Of a stretch of DNA of 64,000 bases, positions 1-9,832 are shown piece after piece (the first letter of the stretch is position 1; every line of letters begins with the position of its first letter). Location of the stretch: the NCBI GenBank assembly GCA_020344215.1, contig CP070815.1, positions 3,156,866 through 3,220,865 on the forward strand, in the 5' to 3' direction. The notes below the pieces were generated by a model. That model was not told the DNA's origin. It searched no databases and saw only the letters and a list, made by a program, of their open reading frames with translations. The position numbers and the translations under genes are program-made. This stretch comes from Gemmatimonadota bacterium (GTDB taxonomy: Bacteria > Gemmatimonadota > Gemmatimonadetes > Palauibacterales > KS3-K002).

Positions 1-56
1 CGGAAGGTCGTCGGGCCGACGCCATCCAAACCCCCTTCTAACGCGGGCGCTCGCGC

Positions 57-172
57 GGCGTTATCTTTCCGGTGCTCCTCAACCCAATACCGGGAGGTTT
101 CCATGAAGACGCGATATGTACTACTCGCGGCGTTGGCGCTCGCCCTGGCGGGCACGGCGTGTCAGCCGGCCG
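57..172 (+). repeat. Duplicated block (copy 1): upstream region and 5' end of SnoaL-like gene
   Basis: This stretch aligns with 4386-4503. The similarity starts about 45 bases before the start codon (GGCGTTATCTTT, then a shared CGGGAGGT ribosome-binding site) and continues through the signal peptide. Because non-coding DNA is conserved as well as the coding part, this is a segmental gene duplication and not convergent signal peptides. The shared 5' region probably carries the common promoter. Confidence 0.8.
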
Positions 173-582
173 CGCAGGCGCCGGCCGGACTCTCGGATGA
201 GGATGTCGCCGCGATCGGCGAAAGCATCGGTTCCTTCCGCGACGCCGTGCTGGCCGGCGATTGGGCCGGCGCATCGCAACTGTTCGCGGCGGAGGCGGTG
301 TGGATGCCGCCGAACGCTCCCCTGATCGAGGGCCCGGACGCGATTCGAGCGGCTTTCGAGGCGGACGCGGCGACGTACACGGCGTTCACGAACACGCCGA
401 CTGAGATCGTGGGTAGCGGCGACGTCGCCTACGCACGGGGCACGTACACGCTCACCGTTGCTGGGATGGCCGAGCCGATCTCGGACAGCGGCAAGTACCT
501 GGCGATCTTCCGCAAGCAGGCAGACGGGTCGTGGCTCGCGGCCCTGGACATCTGGAACTCGGACCTGCCGCTTCCCGAGTAG
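103..582 (+). CDS. SnoaL/DUF4440-like lipoprotein, copy 1
   Basis: A 159-residue exported protein. Residues 1-20 form a lipoprotein-type signal peptide (MKTRYVLL, a hydrophobic run, then AGTAC with Cys20 as lipidation site), followed by a short acidic linker and a DUF4440/SnoaL-like alpha+beta barrel domain (about 32-155; note GDWAGASQLFAAEAVWMPP and the closing WLAALDIWNSDLP strand). This fold is NTF2-like and often has no known substrate, so no reaction is assigned. GGGAGG lies 6 bases before the ATG. A close paralogue sits at 4433-4930. The first 100 bases of the window hold no gene. The fold call is strong; the function is unknown. Confidence 0.85.
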   Translation: MKTRYVLLAALALALAGTACQPAAQAPAGLSDEDVAAIGESIGSFRDAVLAGDWAGASQLFAAEAVWMPPNAPLIEGPDAIRAAFEADAATYTAFTNTPTEIVGSGDVAYARGTYTLTVAGMAEPISDSGKYLAIFRKQADGSWLAALDIWNSDLPLPE

Positions 583-681
583 GGCTGGTGAACGCAGGGG
601 ATGCGGATAGAGCGCGCGCCTGAGCAGTCTTCTATCGGTTACCCCGGCGGTGACACAACACCCCGCAGCATCGAACTGGCT

Positions 682-1149
682 ATGGCACTCATCCGCTGTC
701 CACACTGTAACTCGGAGGTTTCCGACGCGGCCCAGTTTTGCCCGAGTTGCGAGTGGCCGTTAAAGGCGGAGCGGTCTCGGCGCCGCCTTGTGAGAGTGTC
801 CGCGGTGGTGTTCATCATAGCGGCCTTGTTCGCCTCCTGGGATATCTGGCAGTCTGCGGAAGGTCGTATCGTTGACACCCTGTTCCAGAGGGAAACGCTG
901 ACGGCGGTGCTCGTTGGGCTCCTCGTTCTTGTATGGTTCGTCGCTCTAACGGCGCAGATCTGGGGGAATAGCATCTTACGCCGTGAGTATCCCGATGTCT
1001 GGAAGAAGAACTTTGTGTCGAAGCGCATCTTGTGGCCGAACGAGTACTGTGAACTCGGGAGTCGCCGGCTTGCTATTGTGGTCAGGGTCCACCGAGCTTC
1101 CATTCTGATTTTTGGTGGGTTGATATTGATCGTGTTTGCGTGGGCCTGA
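682..1149 (+). CDS. Zinc-ribbon membrane protein 1
   Basis: A 155-residue protein with an N-terminal zinc ribbon (CPHC at residues 6-9, CPSC about 12 residues later) and two hydrophobic segments (around 38-56 and 72-95), plus a hydrophobic C-terminus. An in-frame ATG lies upstream at 601, but the ATG at 682 gives an N-terminus (MALIRCPHC) matching that of the next gene (MPLKICPDC), so I prefer it. There is no strong ribosome-binding site. It is followed 11 bases later by a second zinc-ribbon gene, so the two probably form an operon. The DNA here is visibly richer in A/T than the flanking core genes. Function unknown; zinc ribbons of this type are found in many unrelated membrane proteins. Confidence 0.7.
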   Translation: MALIRCPHCNSEVSDAAQFCPSCEWPLKAERSRRRLVRVSAVVFIIAALFASWDIWQSAEGRIVDTLFQRETLTAVLVGLLVLVWFVALTAQIWGNSILRREYPDVWKKNFVSKRILWPNEYCELGSRRLAIVVRVHRASILIFGGLILIVFAWA

Positions 1150-1160
1150 GGGAGGTCTAG

Positions 1161-1769
1161 GTGCCGCTGAAGATTTGCCCCGACTGTAAGTCTCAGGTCT
1201 CCGATAGGGCACCCCACTGCCCCAAGTGCGGCCGTCCGATCGCGGAGGCTAAGAAGCAGCAGAAGCAAGCAATCATCATGGTCGTGGCACTGGCGATGGC
1301 CGCCTGCTATGTGTTCAAGTTGTACTACCTTGATCCTCGCGAGATGGAGAGGATGCATCAGGAAGCCCTCGAGACGCAAGATACATACATAAGCAATTTG
1401 CTGAGCGGCCTGCAGAGGCAGCCGGGCAAATTCGAGTCCACACCTGACAGCGGGTGGCTGTTTCGAGGCAACCCAACCTTAATGAACCGCTTGGAGGACT
1501 ACGGTGAGGCGGCTCTCACCCGCCTCATAGACTGCGTGGACAGCACCGAGCCGGCAAACATCACTGCTGACAACCAGGCGGTGCCCTTCGGGGTGCTGTG
1601 CGCTACGGCGCTTCTACGTTTTGTCGATCTCGGCGAGTACGACCTACCGCCAGACTGGCCGGGGTACATTGAGCCTACAGCGACCGCTGTTGAGTTGCAG
1701 CAAGCGAAGGCTGCGTGGCAGGAAGTTGCGGCCGCAGGGTGGTACACGTTGCGCGACAACTTTCCCTGA
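1161..1769 (+). CDS. Zinc-ribbon membrane protein 2
   Basis: A 202-residue protein with a GTG start preceded by GGGAGGT. It has an N-terminal zinc ribbon (CPDC at residues 6-9 and CPKC after 11 residues), a basic linker, one transmembrane segment (about 37-53) and a soluble C-terminal domain of about 145 residues that I do not recognise. The topology suggests a cytoplasmic ribbon and an extracytoplasmic domain. The ribbon resembles that of the gene just upstream, whereas the remainder is different, so the pair may share an anchor or assembly role. Start choice is supported by the ribosome-binding site. No close function can be named. Confidence 0.7.
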   Translation: MPLKICPDCKSQVSDRAPHCPKCGRPIAEAKKQQKQAIIMVVALAMAACYVFKLYYLDPREMERMHQEALETQDTYISNLLSGLQRQPGKFESTPDSGWLFRGNPTLMNRLEDYGEAALTRLIDCVDSTEPANITADNQAVPFGVLCATALLRFVDLGEYDLPPDWPGYIEPTATAVELQQAKAAWQEVAAAGWYTLRDNFP

Positions 1770-2112
1770 TATCGGCCAGCGTTCCTTGCCCTTTTCGAGG
1801 GCGATCATGGACTGCCGGGCGCAGCCACAGGTTTGATCAGCAGTAACTAATGCCCCGGCCACTGCCGCCAAAGCTGCATAGAGTCAGCTGACGATCTGAT
1901 GACGACGGCCCGCTGCCCTTCGCCTTATGGACGCGATCCGGTGGCCGGGGCTGGCGGCGCGCCTCTGTGGCAGGCGGATGCTAGGGCTGCGGTATGATCC
2001 CGACGAGGGCTATGCCGGCGCCAACCGCGCTCATTGCTCTGCGCCCGCCAGAGCGGCATCTTAGGGGCGTATAGGCCCTCAAGTCCGCAGTCCTCAGGCG
2101 GCAGGTGGCAGT
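1770..2112. other. Intergenic region with separated inverted repeat
   Basis: No convincing gene. GCCCCGGCCAC at 1852-1862 is the exact reverse complement of 1941-1951, and each arm is followed by TGCCGCCA / TGGCGGC, which are also complementary. The 80-base spacing makes a simple terminator unlikely. It may be the edge of a former insertion or a structured leader. Confidence 0.35.
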
Positions 2113-2870
2113 ATGAACCGTCTCAAGCGGCTGATCGTCGAGATCCACCGCCGATCCCTCTGGCAGGTGTTACCGATTCACGTCAACGGCGCGTACCCTC
2201 TCTCCCGGTCCGAGTTCTGCACGGCTCTCAAAGCCCAGTGGATGAGGCAGCGATGTTCTCCCGCGTAGTCCAGAGTCTATTCCGGCGGCGCGTGCTGCAC
2301 CCCTTGGTCGTTTGTCTAGCGGCGACCTGGAGCATAAGCGCACCGAAAAGAGCACAGCAAGAGGACACCGTCCTCGCAGCCCGTTACTGGGTAGCAATGC
2401 ACCGCGGGGACCGTGAGGAAGCGCAGAGCCTGTGCTCAGCTGGCCAGCGTTACTACCCGGAGAATCCGAACTTCGGAGAGTGCGAGCTTGCGATCTTGGC
2501 AAACTTTGGAGATGACGTGCCGCGTGCCTGGAACCTGCTCGCACGCATAGACACGCTCCCGCCATTTCCGGCACCTGTCCCACACAGGCAGTTGTATGTG
2601 GCCGCTGTGATTGCACGGGCTGGTATGTCCGATAGCGCCCTTAGCGTGATCGAGCGGGCACGTCAGGACTTAAGCGATCAGCGTATCTTAACTAACTTGC
2701 AGCCGATGGAGGCGTGGGTGCGAGTACTCGTTGGCGATCACGACGAGGCAGTGCGAGTCCTAGCTGCTTTCTTGCAGAAGATGCCGGAAGAGACGCCCTA
2801 TATCGCCAGGCATCACTGGTTCGCAGCATTGCACGACAATCCGCACTTCCAGGCGCTGCTGGAGAGGTGA
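2113..2870 (+). pseudogene. Decayed membrane-anchored TPR protein (frameshift and internal deletion)
   Basis: An ATG at 2113 opens a short frame beginning MNRLKRLIVEIHRRSLWQVL, the hallmark N-terminus of large membrane-anchored FlgO-like/TPR proteins in this kind of genome. That frame stops at 2266-2268. A second frame, usable from ATG 2253 to 2870 (205 residues), carries a hydrophobic stretch and then TPR-like helices ending DNPHFQALLER, which is how the same families end. The middle (anchor, FlgO-like domain and most TPRs, normally several hundred residues) is absent. I read this as one gene with an internal deletion and a frameshift. The C-terminal part could still be translated as a small secreted TPR protein. 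An intact relative with a different N-terminus lies at 58982-60643. Confidence 0.6.
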
Positions 2871-3194
2871 TATGAAAGGGCTCACGTCAAGCTTAAGAGG
2901 ACCCGAGGCAGCTTCGACGATGATCCTACTGATATTCGCCGGTTGAACGGAGTTCAGAGCGGCACTAAGTCAGATTCGTCTGGAGCTGGCTCTTTCTACG
3001 AAGTCGGGTTGGGCATGGCGAAGCCGTACCGAATACTTCTGGCGAGCGTGTCTCCTATCGTGCCTCGGGTCCTCAGCTAGGGTGAGGCGGTTGCCGTCAG
3101 GCCGCCGCCTTCTGCTCTTCTTGATTCCCACTTGACGGTGCTTGGTTAATTGTGGGCTAGGTCGACTGAGACTTCTCTGTGAGGAAGCGCGAAG
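2871..3194. other. Intergenic, nothing recognised
   Basis: No gene with a plausible start and coding character is visible in these 324 bases. They separate the decayed TPR gene from a small lipoprotein gene and are AT-richer than the core. The ribosome-binding site of the next gene (GAGGAAG, 3181-3187) lies at the right end. Confidence 0.4.
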
Positions 3195-3470
3195 ATGAGC
3201 AGGTCACCTAGATCACATTGGGCAGTTCAATTGGCAGCAGCGCTGATCTTGGCCACGGCTGGTTGCACGGCCGCGATGGGCCCCGACTATACCAGAGCCG
3301 AACCCCAAACAGTGTTCGGCCCGCTCTCCTGTGACTTAGAGCCATTCTTCCCATCTTGCAGTCCACTCGAGCTATTCCCCGATTCAGCACTGGCTCCTCC
3401 TGCGTTCCCGGCTCCCGATACAACTGCCGCTGTCGCGGAAGGGGCCGGTCGCCGGCGGCAGGCTCCATAA
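3195..3470 (+). CDS. Small lipoprotein, unknown function
   Basis: A 91-residue ORF with GAGGAAG upstream of the ATG. The N-terminus is basic (MSRSPRSH), then hydrophobic, then ATAGC, a good lipoprotein cleavage site (Cys24). The mature part is short, proline-rich and contains two more cysteines, and has no recognisable domain. A strong hairpin with a UUCG loop follows 3 bases after the stop codon. The combination of ribosome-binding site, signal peptide and terminator supports a real single-gene transcription unit, although no homologue can be named. Confidence 0.55.
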   Translation: MSRSPRSHWAVQLAAALILATAGCTAAMGPDYTRAEPQTVFGPLSCDLEPFFPSCSPLELFPDSALAPPAFPAPDTTAAVAEGAGRRRQAP

Positions 3471-3473
3471 CCT

Positions 3474-3493
3474 AGGGCAGCTTCGGCTGCCCT
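3474..3493 (+). terminator. UUCG-loop hairpin terminator
   Basis: AGGGCAGC-TTCG-GCTGCCCT forms a perfect 8-bp stem with a UUCG tetraloop directly after the small lipoprotein gene, followed by CTCTC. The T run is poor, so termination strength is uncertain. Confidence 0.65.
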
Positions 3494-3768
3494 CTCTCAC
3501 AGATGCGTATTCCCCCCATAGGTGCCCCAGCGTGCGGTCGTTTTGGCCGTGCGAATGTGCGGTGTGCCTCAAGAATCGCCCATTATAAGGGTAGCAACGC
3601 AATTATCAGAATAGAGTATCGGCGAGTGCACGCGGCCAAGGTCTTGGGCGTGGACGTCGAACGTCAGCGTATTGACCGCCCCTACCCCCCTTTGCAAATC
3701 ACGGTGCGAACGCGTACTCTGTCAGTCCCTCCAACCCTTGGCCCCACTTCAACGGAAGAGGCGATGCT

Positions 3769-3972
3769 ATGAAGAGGCCCTGTGGAATCGCTGTCGAGCC
3801 TGGCCCAATCGTCACGAAGGCGGACGGGACAACTGAGCAACTGCCGGGCACAGTCTTCGTGATCTGCGATGACGGCTCCGTCGTTGCCCACTCGGCTGGC
3901 ACGAAGGACTTCTGGACTGAGCAAGCACCCATCCCAGGGACTGAAGCAGGCTTGGCTAAAGGAATGACTTGA
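3769..3972 (+). CDS. Small hypothetical protein
   Basis: A 67-residue ORF (begins MKRPCGIAVEPG) with GGAAGAGG about 9 bases before the ATG. It has no signal peptide, transmembrane segment or recognised domain; composition is ordinary for a small soluble protein. It stands alone, with 300 bases of non-coding DNA on each side and the tRNA-Arg gene downstream on the other strand. Support is the ribosome-binding site and plausible amino-acid composition only. Confidence 0.4.
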   Translation: MKRPCGIAVEPGPIVTKADGTTEQLPGTVFVICDDGSVVAHSAGTKDFWTEQAPIPGTEAGLAKGMT

Positions 3973-4252
3973 TTCGCATGCGTTGGCTCTGTTCAGTTTC
4001 TCCACGAACTCACGCCAAGTGAGTGTCGGGGGAACGGCGCCGTAAGCCACGCAATTCGCAATTATGAGTTGTGCGAGGGCTGGGCGGGCCGAGTGAGGTG
4101 ATCGGCCGCTGTGGGTACGTTTGCTATGAGAATAGAACTAGGAAACGTGCCCGCCTGCGTGGGTCGTTATGAGGGTAGAGTATCTCACCACTCCGCGTCC
4201 TCTGGCCCACCATCGCGCACTTAGCCATGCCGTGAAAACCCAGTAAAATCAG

Positions 4253-4339
<87 letters not shown>

Positions 4340-4385
4340 TAGCAGATCCCCCCAGGGATGGGAACCACTTTGCAGGCGCTGGTGT

Positions 4386-4503
4386 GGCGTTATCTTTTCG
4401 GTGCCCATCAATCCAAGTACCGGGAGGTCACCATGAGTACGCGATCCGTACTGCTCGCGGCGCTGGCGCTCGCCCTGGCGAGCACGGCCTGCCAGCCGCC
4501 CGC
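4386..4503 (+). repeat. Duplicated block (copy 2): upstream region and 5' end of SnoaL-like gene
   Basis: Counterpart of 57-172. It shares GGCGTTATCTTT, the CGGGAGGT ribosome-binding site and the first 20 codons with only scattered substitutions and a 1-base length difference before the ribosome-binding site. Confidence 0.8.
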
Positions 4504-4930
4504 ACAGGAAGCTGGTCCGCTGTCCGAGGAGGACGTGGCGGCGATCGAGGCATTCCAGGAGGCCTTTGCCCAGGCCATTCGAGCTGGCGACTGGGCTGGT
4601 GCAGCCGCGTTCTACACCGAAGATGCGGTGTTTATGCCGCCGAACGAGCCCGCGATTCAAGGACGGGCAGCGATTGAAGCGTGGTCGGGAGCGTCTCCGC
4701 CTATCACGCAGTTCAGCCTGCCAATCGCGGAGATCGACGGCCGCGGCGACTTGGCATTTGTGCGGGGAACGCTCTTGATAACGATCTCGCCGGAAGGCGC
4801 GCCCGAGCCAATGCAGGACACCGGCAAGTACGTCGTGATTCTTCGGAGGCAACCGGACGACACTTGGCTCGTTGCCGTTGACATCTTCAACTCGGACCTG
4901 CCGCTCCCCGAGGAGGGCTCGGGGACCTAG
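4433..4930 (+). CDS. SnoaL/DUF4440-like lipoprotein, copy 2
   Basis: A 165-residue paralogue of the protein at 103-582. The ATG at 4433 is chosen over an in-frame ATG at 4358 because it has GGGAGG at the right distance and aligns with copy 1 (MSTRSVLLAALALALASTAC, Cys20). The mature domain again shows GDWAGAAAFYTEDAVFMPP and a final WLVAVDIFNSDLPLPE strand. The catalytic-pocket-lining region has diverged more than the signal peptide, which suggests specialisation after duplication. The gene is the only one in the 808-bp segment bounded by the tRNA-Arg direct repeats, so it may have arrived or been duplicated with that segment. Substrate unknown. Confidence 0.85.
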   Translation: MSTRSVLLAALALALASTACQPPAQEAGPLSEEDVAAIEAFQEAFAQAIRAGDWAGAAAFYTEDAVFMPPNEPAIQGRAAIEAWSGASPPITQFSLPIAEIDGRGDLAFVRGTLLITISPEGAPEPMQDTGKYVVILRRQPDDTWLVAVDIFNSDLPLPEEGSGT

Positions 4931-5094
4931 ACCGGCTGCGCGAAGGTTAGGGCGGCGACGTCTGACGCGTGGTGGTTTTCGCGGTGGTTTTCAGACCGCC
5001 CGGCGGACGATTACAGCGTCTTGTACTTTTCCGCTGTCGCTTGAAGACGTTCTGATTATTTCCTGCGGGTATCGAAGGGGCGATCGCGGTAAGA

Positions 5095-5147
5095 ATCCGT
5101 AGTCAGACGCTCTATCCAATTGAGCTACGGACGCGTACCGGGTATTC
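5095..5147 (-). repeat. Partial tRNA-Arg (5' half only), right direct repeat
   Basis: On the minus strand this reads as the 5' acceptor strand, D arm, 5' anticodon stem and anticodon loop of tRNA-Arg(ACG), then stops matching. There is no 3' half, so it cannot make a tRNA. One base of the acceptor strand is changed (5131). It is either an attachment-site half or a scar of unequal recombination. Confidence 0.85.
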
Positions 5148-5186
5148 CTATCAGATCCCACCCGGCAAGGGAACCGTCACGACTCG

Positions 5187-5699
5187 CTAGCCGCCCTCCC
5201 GCTTGCGCTCAACCCTCCAGCTGCCTTGGTAGGCCGGGCCGTGGCCGGGGCGGGCGGTGAACTTGCCCTCGATCGTGTCGCCCTGTAGCCGGCCGGTGAA
5301 GGTGGTGTAGACGGGGCAGCCGCAATCGGGGTCGTTGTACGGCTGCAACGTGCCGCTCACCACGCCGTACTCGACGCGCACGAAACGGATCTGCAGCACC
5401 TCGGGGATGGGGGCATCGCGCGCGGCCGCCGCGGGGTCCTCCGCCGGCCCCAGCGGCCGGTTCCAGCCCCGCGGGATCATTGTCACCTCGCCGTGCGCGG
5501 TGTCCGCCCCGGCCTCGAGCTCGAAGACGATGCTACCGCTGCGGCCGACCACCGGGCTGTCGTAGTGGCCCTGCCACTTGCCGGCGATCTGCAGCAGTTC
5601 GCCGGCTTCGGCGACCACCGGCACCGGGCCCGGTGATGTCGAGCACGCCGCGCCCAGCGCGGCAAGCAGCGGCACGGAGATCAGATGAGGGATCCGCAT
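5187..5699 (-). CDS. Exported lipoprotein, unknown function
   Basis: A 170-residue protein. The start at 5699 is preferred over an upstream in-frame ATG because GGAGGGAACC precedes it and it gives a proper lipoprotein signal (MRIPHLISVPLLAALGAAC). The mature protein has several beta-strand-like segments (GKWQGHYDSP, GSIVFELEAG, GRLQGDTIEGKF, YQGSWRVER), a layout seen in small lipocalin-like or beta-barrel domains that describe an extractable ligand-binding fold, and a CGCP motif near residue 120. No catalytic motif. It lies between the tRNA-Arg scar and two tRNA-Leu genes. Confidence 0.7.
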   Translation of the reverse strand: MRIPHLISVPLLAALGAACSTSPGPVPVVAEAGELLQIAGKWQGHYDSPVVGRSGSIVFELEAGADTAHGEVTMIPRGWNRPLGPAEDPAAAARDAPIPEVLQIRFVRVEYGVVSGTLQPYNDPDCGCPVYTTFTGRLQGDTIEGKFTARPGHGPAYQGSWRVERKREGG

Positions 5700-5795
5700 C
5701 GGTTCCCTCCAGGCGCTTGGATGCCTGGGCGAGCACGGCCGCGAGTCGGGTGCCCACTTGCCGCTACCCGGCGTGCGCGGCCGCTGACCAATCAA

Positions 5796-5879
5796 TGCCC
5801 ACGACAGGACTCGAACCTGTACGCCCCGTAGGGCACCAGCCCCTCAAGCTGGCCTGTCTACCAATTCCAGCACGTGGGC
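5796..5879 (-). tRNA. tRNA-Leu (GAG)
   Basis: 84 bases on the minus strand: acceptor GCCCACG/CGTGGGC, anticodon stem CCAGC/GCTGG with loop TTGAGGG (anticodon GAG), a long class-II variable arm, T arm ACAGG/CCTGT with TTCGAGT, discriminator A. CCA not encoded. Confidence 0.93.
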
Positions 5880-5890
5880 AAGACTGCGAG

Positions 5891-5974
<84 letters not shown>

Positions 5975-6047
5975 CTAACTGGGAACCGCCTGCCACGCAA
6001 CGGTTTCTAGAGGCACCCCAACAGCCTCGCCCGCCCCTTGAGCGGGT

Positions 6048-6330
6048 TCATTGAGCTGGTTTGACCTCTCTAATCTCTGTTTCGTGCGTGACGACGCGTA
6101 ACATAGTGGCATCATCCGGTATTTGGTAGGCCTTTCGGAGAGCTTCCAGGCTTGACCACCCGCCGGCCTGGGCCACGTCTACTTCGGGTAGGTCCTTCCT
6201 GCTTGTGGCCCAGAGTCGACGATAAGGATGCCACGCGCCGCGCTCCAGGTGATCCAACCCCGCTAGCCGTTCGGCCCGGCGAAGCCAGGTAGAGGCTTGC
6301 TCGTACCTGACCGGCTTGCGCCGGTCGCCA
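6048..6330 (-). pseudogene. C-terminal remnant of a tyrosine-family site-specific integrase
   Basis: The frame ending at 6048 reads, from about 6330, KPVRYEQASTWLRRAERLAG, then WHPYRRLWAT, VDVAQAGGW and LRKAYQ. These match the end of tyrosine recombinases: the HxxR pair (H and R of WHPYRR), the GGW in place of the usual H/W box, and the Tyr nucleophile in KAYQ. Everything N-terminal to this (SAM-like domain and box I Arg) is missing. The frame is open upstream of the first ATG (6257) and overlaps the sulfatase remnant in another frame, so no functional start exists. It lies 73 bases from tRNA-Leu(CAG), a usual home for such elements. Confidence 0.65.
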
Positions 6331-6745
6331 CGTCGCGGTCGCCCAGGTGGTTCTTGCCGAACTGACCCGTGGCGTAGCCCAGCTCCTTCAGAATCACCGC
6401 GATCGTCGGATCCTCCTCTCGAAGGCCCAGGTCGGCGCCGGGCAGCCCCACCTTGCTGAGGCCTGTGCGGAACACACTCTGGCCGGTGATGAACGAGGAT
6501 CGCCCCGCCGTGCAGCTCTGTTCGCCGTAGTAGTCGGTGAAGATCATCCCCTCGTTCGCGATCCGATCGATGTTGGGCGTGCGGTAGCCCACCAGGCCCA
6601 TGGTATAGGCGCTGATGTTGGACTGGCCGATGTCGTCGCCCCAGACGACCAGGATGTTGGGCTGGTCCTGGGCGGCAGTTGGGGTCGCGGTCCAGCCCAG
6701 CACGGCGACCAGAGCGATCGCCGCGAGTGCGAGACGGTTTGTCAT
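6263..6745 (-). pseudogene. Arylsulfatase, 3'-truncated
   Basis: Start chosen at 6745 (MTNRLALAAIALVAVLGW, a signal peptide ending near AAQ); a longer in-frame start exists at 6787. The remaining portion shows the alkaline-phosphatase-superfamily sulfatase N-terminus: metal-ligand DD in VVWGDDIGQSN, the formylglycine motif C-T-A-G-R in QSCTAGRSS, and GYATGQFGKNHLGDRD. Homology ends there at about 6333; the last 20-odd residues are out-of-place and the frame stops at 6263. Full sulfatases of this group have roughly 500 residues, so about two thirds, including the remaining metal ligands and the C-terminal domain, are gone. The breakpoint coincides with the start of integrase homology. Confidence 0.8.
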
Positions 6746-6823
6746 GCCGAACCTATACGCGTGCATCCTCCAGCGGTTGAAGTTCACTACGGTACAGCGG
6801 TGTTATTGTCTTCTCTTAGGGCT

Positions 6824-7843
6824 TTAGTCGCAATCGACGCACCAGGTGCGGCCCGAGCGTAACAGGTCGTTCAGGTCGCCGCAACAGGCGGCGTCGAGCC
6901 GCGACTCGACCTGGTCCTCGTAGACCGGTGCCGGGTCGCAATAGACAACGCCCAGGGCGACTGGAAGTTCCGGCGGCTCCATGGCGACCAGCAGCTGGGC
7001 GAGCGCCCGGTCCTTCTCGTCGTGGACCAGGATGTCGTCCTCGGTCACGCCATCCTGGCCGACGGTCACTGCCTCGAGCTGAAGAGTGCCGGGCTTGAGG
7101 CGCAGCCCCTTCTCCCTGTCTTTTCCGAACAGCAGGGGCGCGCCGTGGTCGACGTGGACCTGGCGGTCAGCGGCGATCTCCCGGTCGGTGAAGTCGGCGA
7201 ATGCCTTGTCGTTGAAGACGATGCAGTTCTGGAAGATCTCGGTGAACGAGGCGCCGTGATGCTCGTGGGCGCGCTTCAGCACTTCGATCAGGTGTTTTTG
7301 CATCGTGTCGACGGAGCGGGCGACGAAGCGGGCGCCGGCGCCGAGGGCAAAGGCGCACGCCGACAGCGGCTGCTCGAGCGAGCCCTTCGGGCTGGAGGGT
7401 GACACGGTTCCCTGCCGCGAAGTCGGCGAGTACTGCCCCTTGGTGAGTCCGTAGATCTCGTTGTTGAATAGGCAGATCTGCACGTTCACGTTGCGGCGCA
7501 GGATGTGGAGCGTGTGGTTGCCACCGATGCTGAGGCCATCGCCGTCGCCGGTCACCACCCAGACGTCGAGCTCGGGGTTCGCCAGTTTGATGCCGGTGGC
7601 GAACGCCGGGGCGCGACCGTGGATGGTGTGGAAGCCGTAGGTCGACATATAGTAGGGGAAGCGTGAGGCACAGCCGATCCCCGAGACGAATACCGTGTTC
7701 TCGCGCTTCACGCCCAACTCGGCTAGCGTCCTCTGGATCGCCTTTAGAATGGCGTAGTCGCCGCAGCCGGGGCACCAGCGTACTTCCTGGTCCGAGGCGA
7801 AGTCGGCAGGCTTCAGCTGTATAGTCTCACTCGCGGTCGTCAT
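6824..7843 (-). CDS. korB: 2-oxoacid:ferredoxin oxidoreductase, beta subunit
   Basis: A 339-residue TPP-binding subunit. It has WCPGCGDY (Cys24, Cys27) and GIGCASRFPYY, which supply iron-sulfur ligands in this family, and the TPP/Mg motif GDGDGLSIGGNH followed by the characteristic FNNEIYGLTKGQYSPTS. With the alpha subunit (ending 4 bases upstream) it decarboxylates a 2-oxoacid, most likely 2-oxoglutarate, to the acyl-CoA while reducing ferredoxin. The sequence pattern fits KorB better than pyruvate-specific PorB. A cysteine-containing C-terminal tail (ACCGDLNDLL, WCVDCD) is longer than usual. Cytoplasmic; part of a reductive or oxidative TCA-type central pathway. Confidence 0.92.
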   Translation of the reverse strand: MTTASETIQLKPADFASDQEVRWCPGCGDYAILKAIQRTLAELGVKRENTVFVSGIGCASRFPYYMSTYGFHTIHGRAPAFATGIKLANPELDVWVVTGDGDGLSIGGNHTLHILRRNVNVQICLFNNEIYGLTKGQYSPTSRQGTVSPSSPKGSLEQPLSACAFALGAGARFVARSVDTMQKHLIEVLKRAHEHHGASFTEIFQNCIVFNDKAFADFTDREIAADRQVHVDHGAPLLFGKDREKGLRLKPGTLQLEAVTVGQDGVTEDDILVHDEKDRALAQLLVAMEPPELPVALGVVYCDPAPVYEDQVESRLDAACCGDLNDLLRSGRTWCVDCD

Positions 7844-7847
7844 ATCG

Positions 7848-9761
<1,914 letters not shown>

Positions 9762-9832
9762 CTGACTGCCGCCTCGTTGTCGGTACTGATATCTGTTCGC
9801 CAGACCGGAATACTATAAGGATCGGCCCCTCT

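Noticed and set aside
639..1379. Minus-strand open frame (246 codons) across two zinc-ribbon genes
   Set aside because: It spans two genes and their gap with no start signal, while the plus-strand frames have zinc-ribbon motifs.
5095..5147. A second functional tRNA-Arg
   Set aside because: Only the 5' half is present; no T arm or 3' acceptor strand follows, so no tRNA can form.
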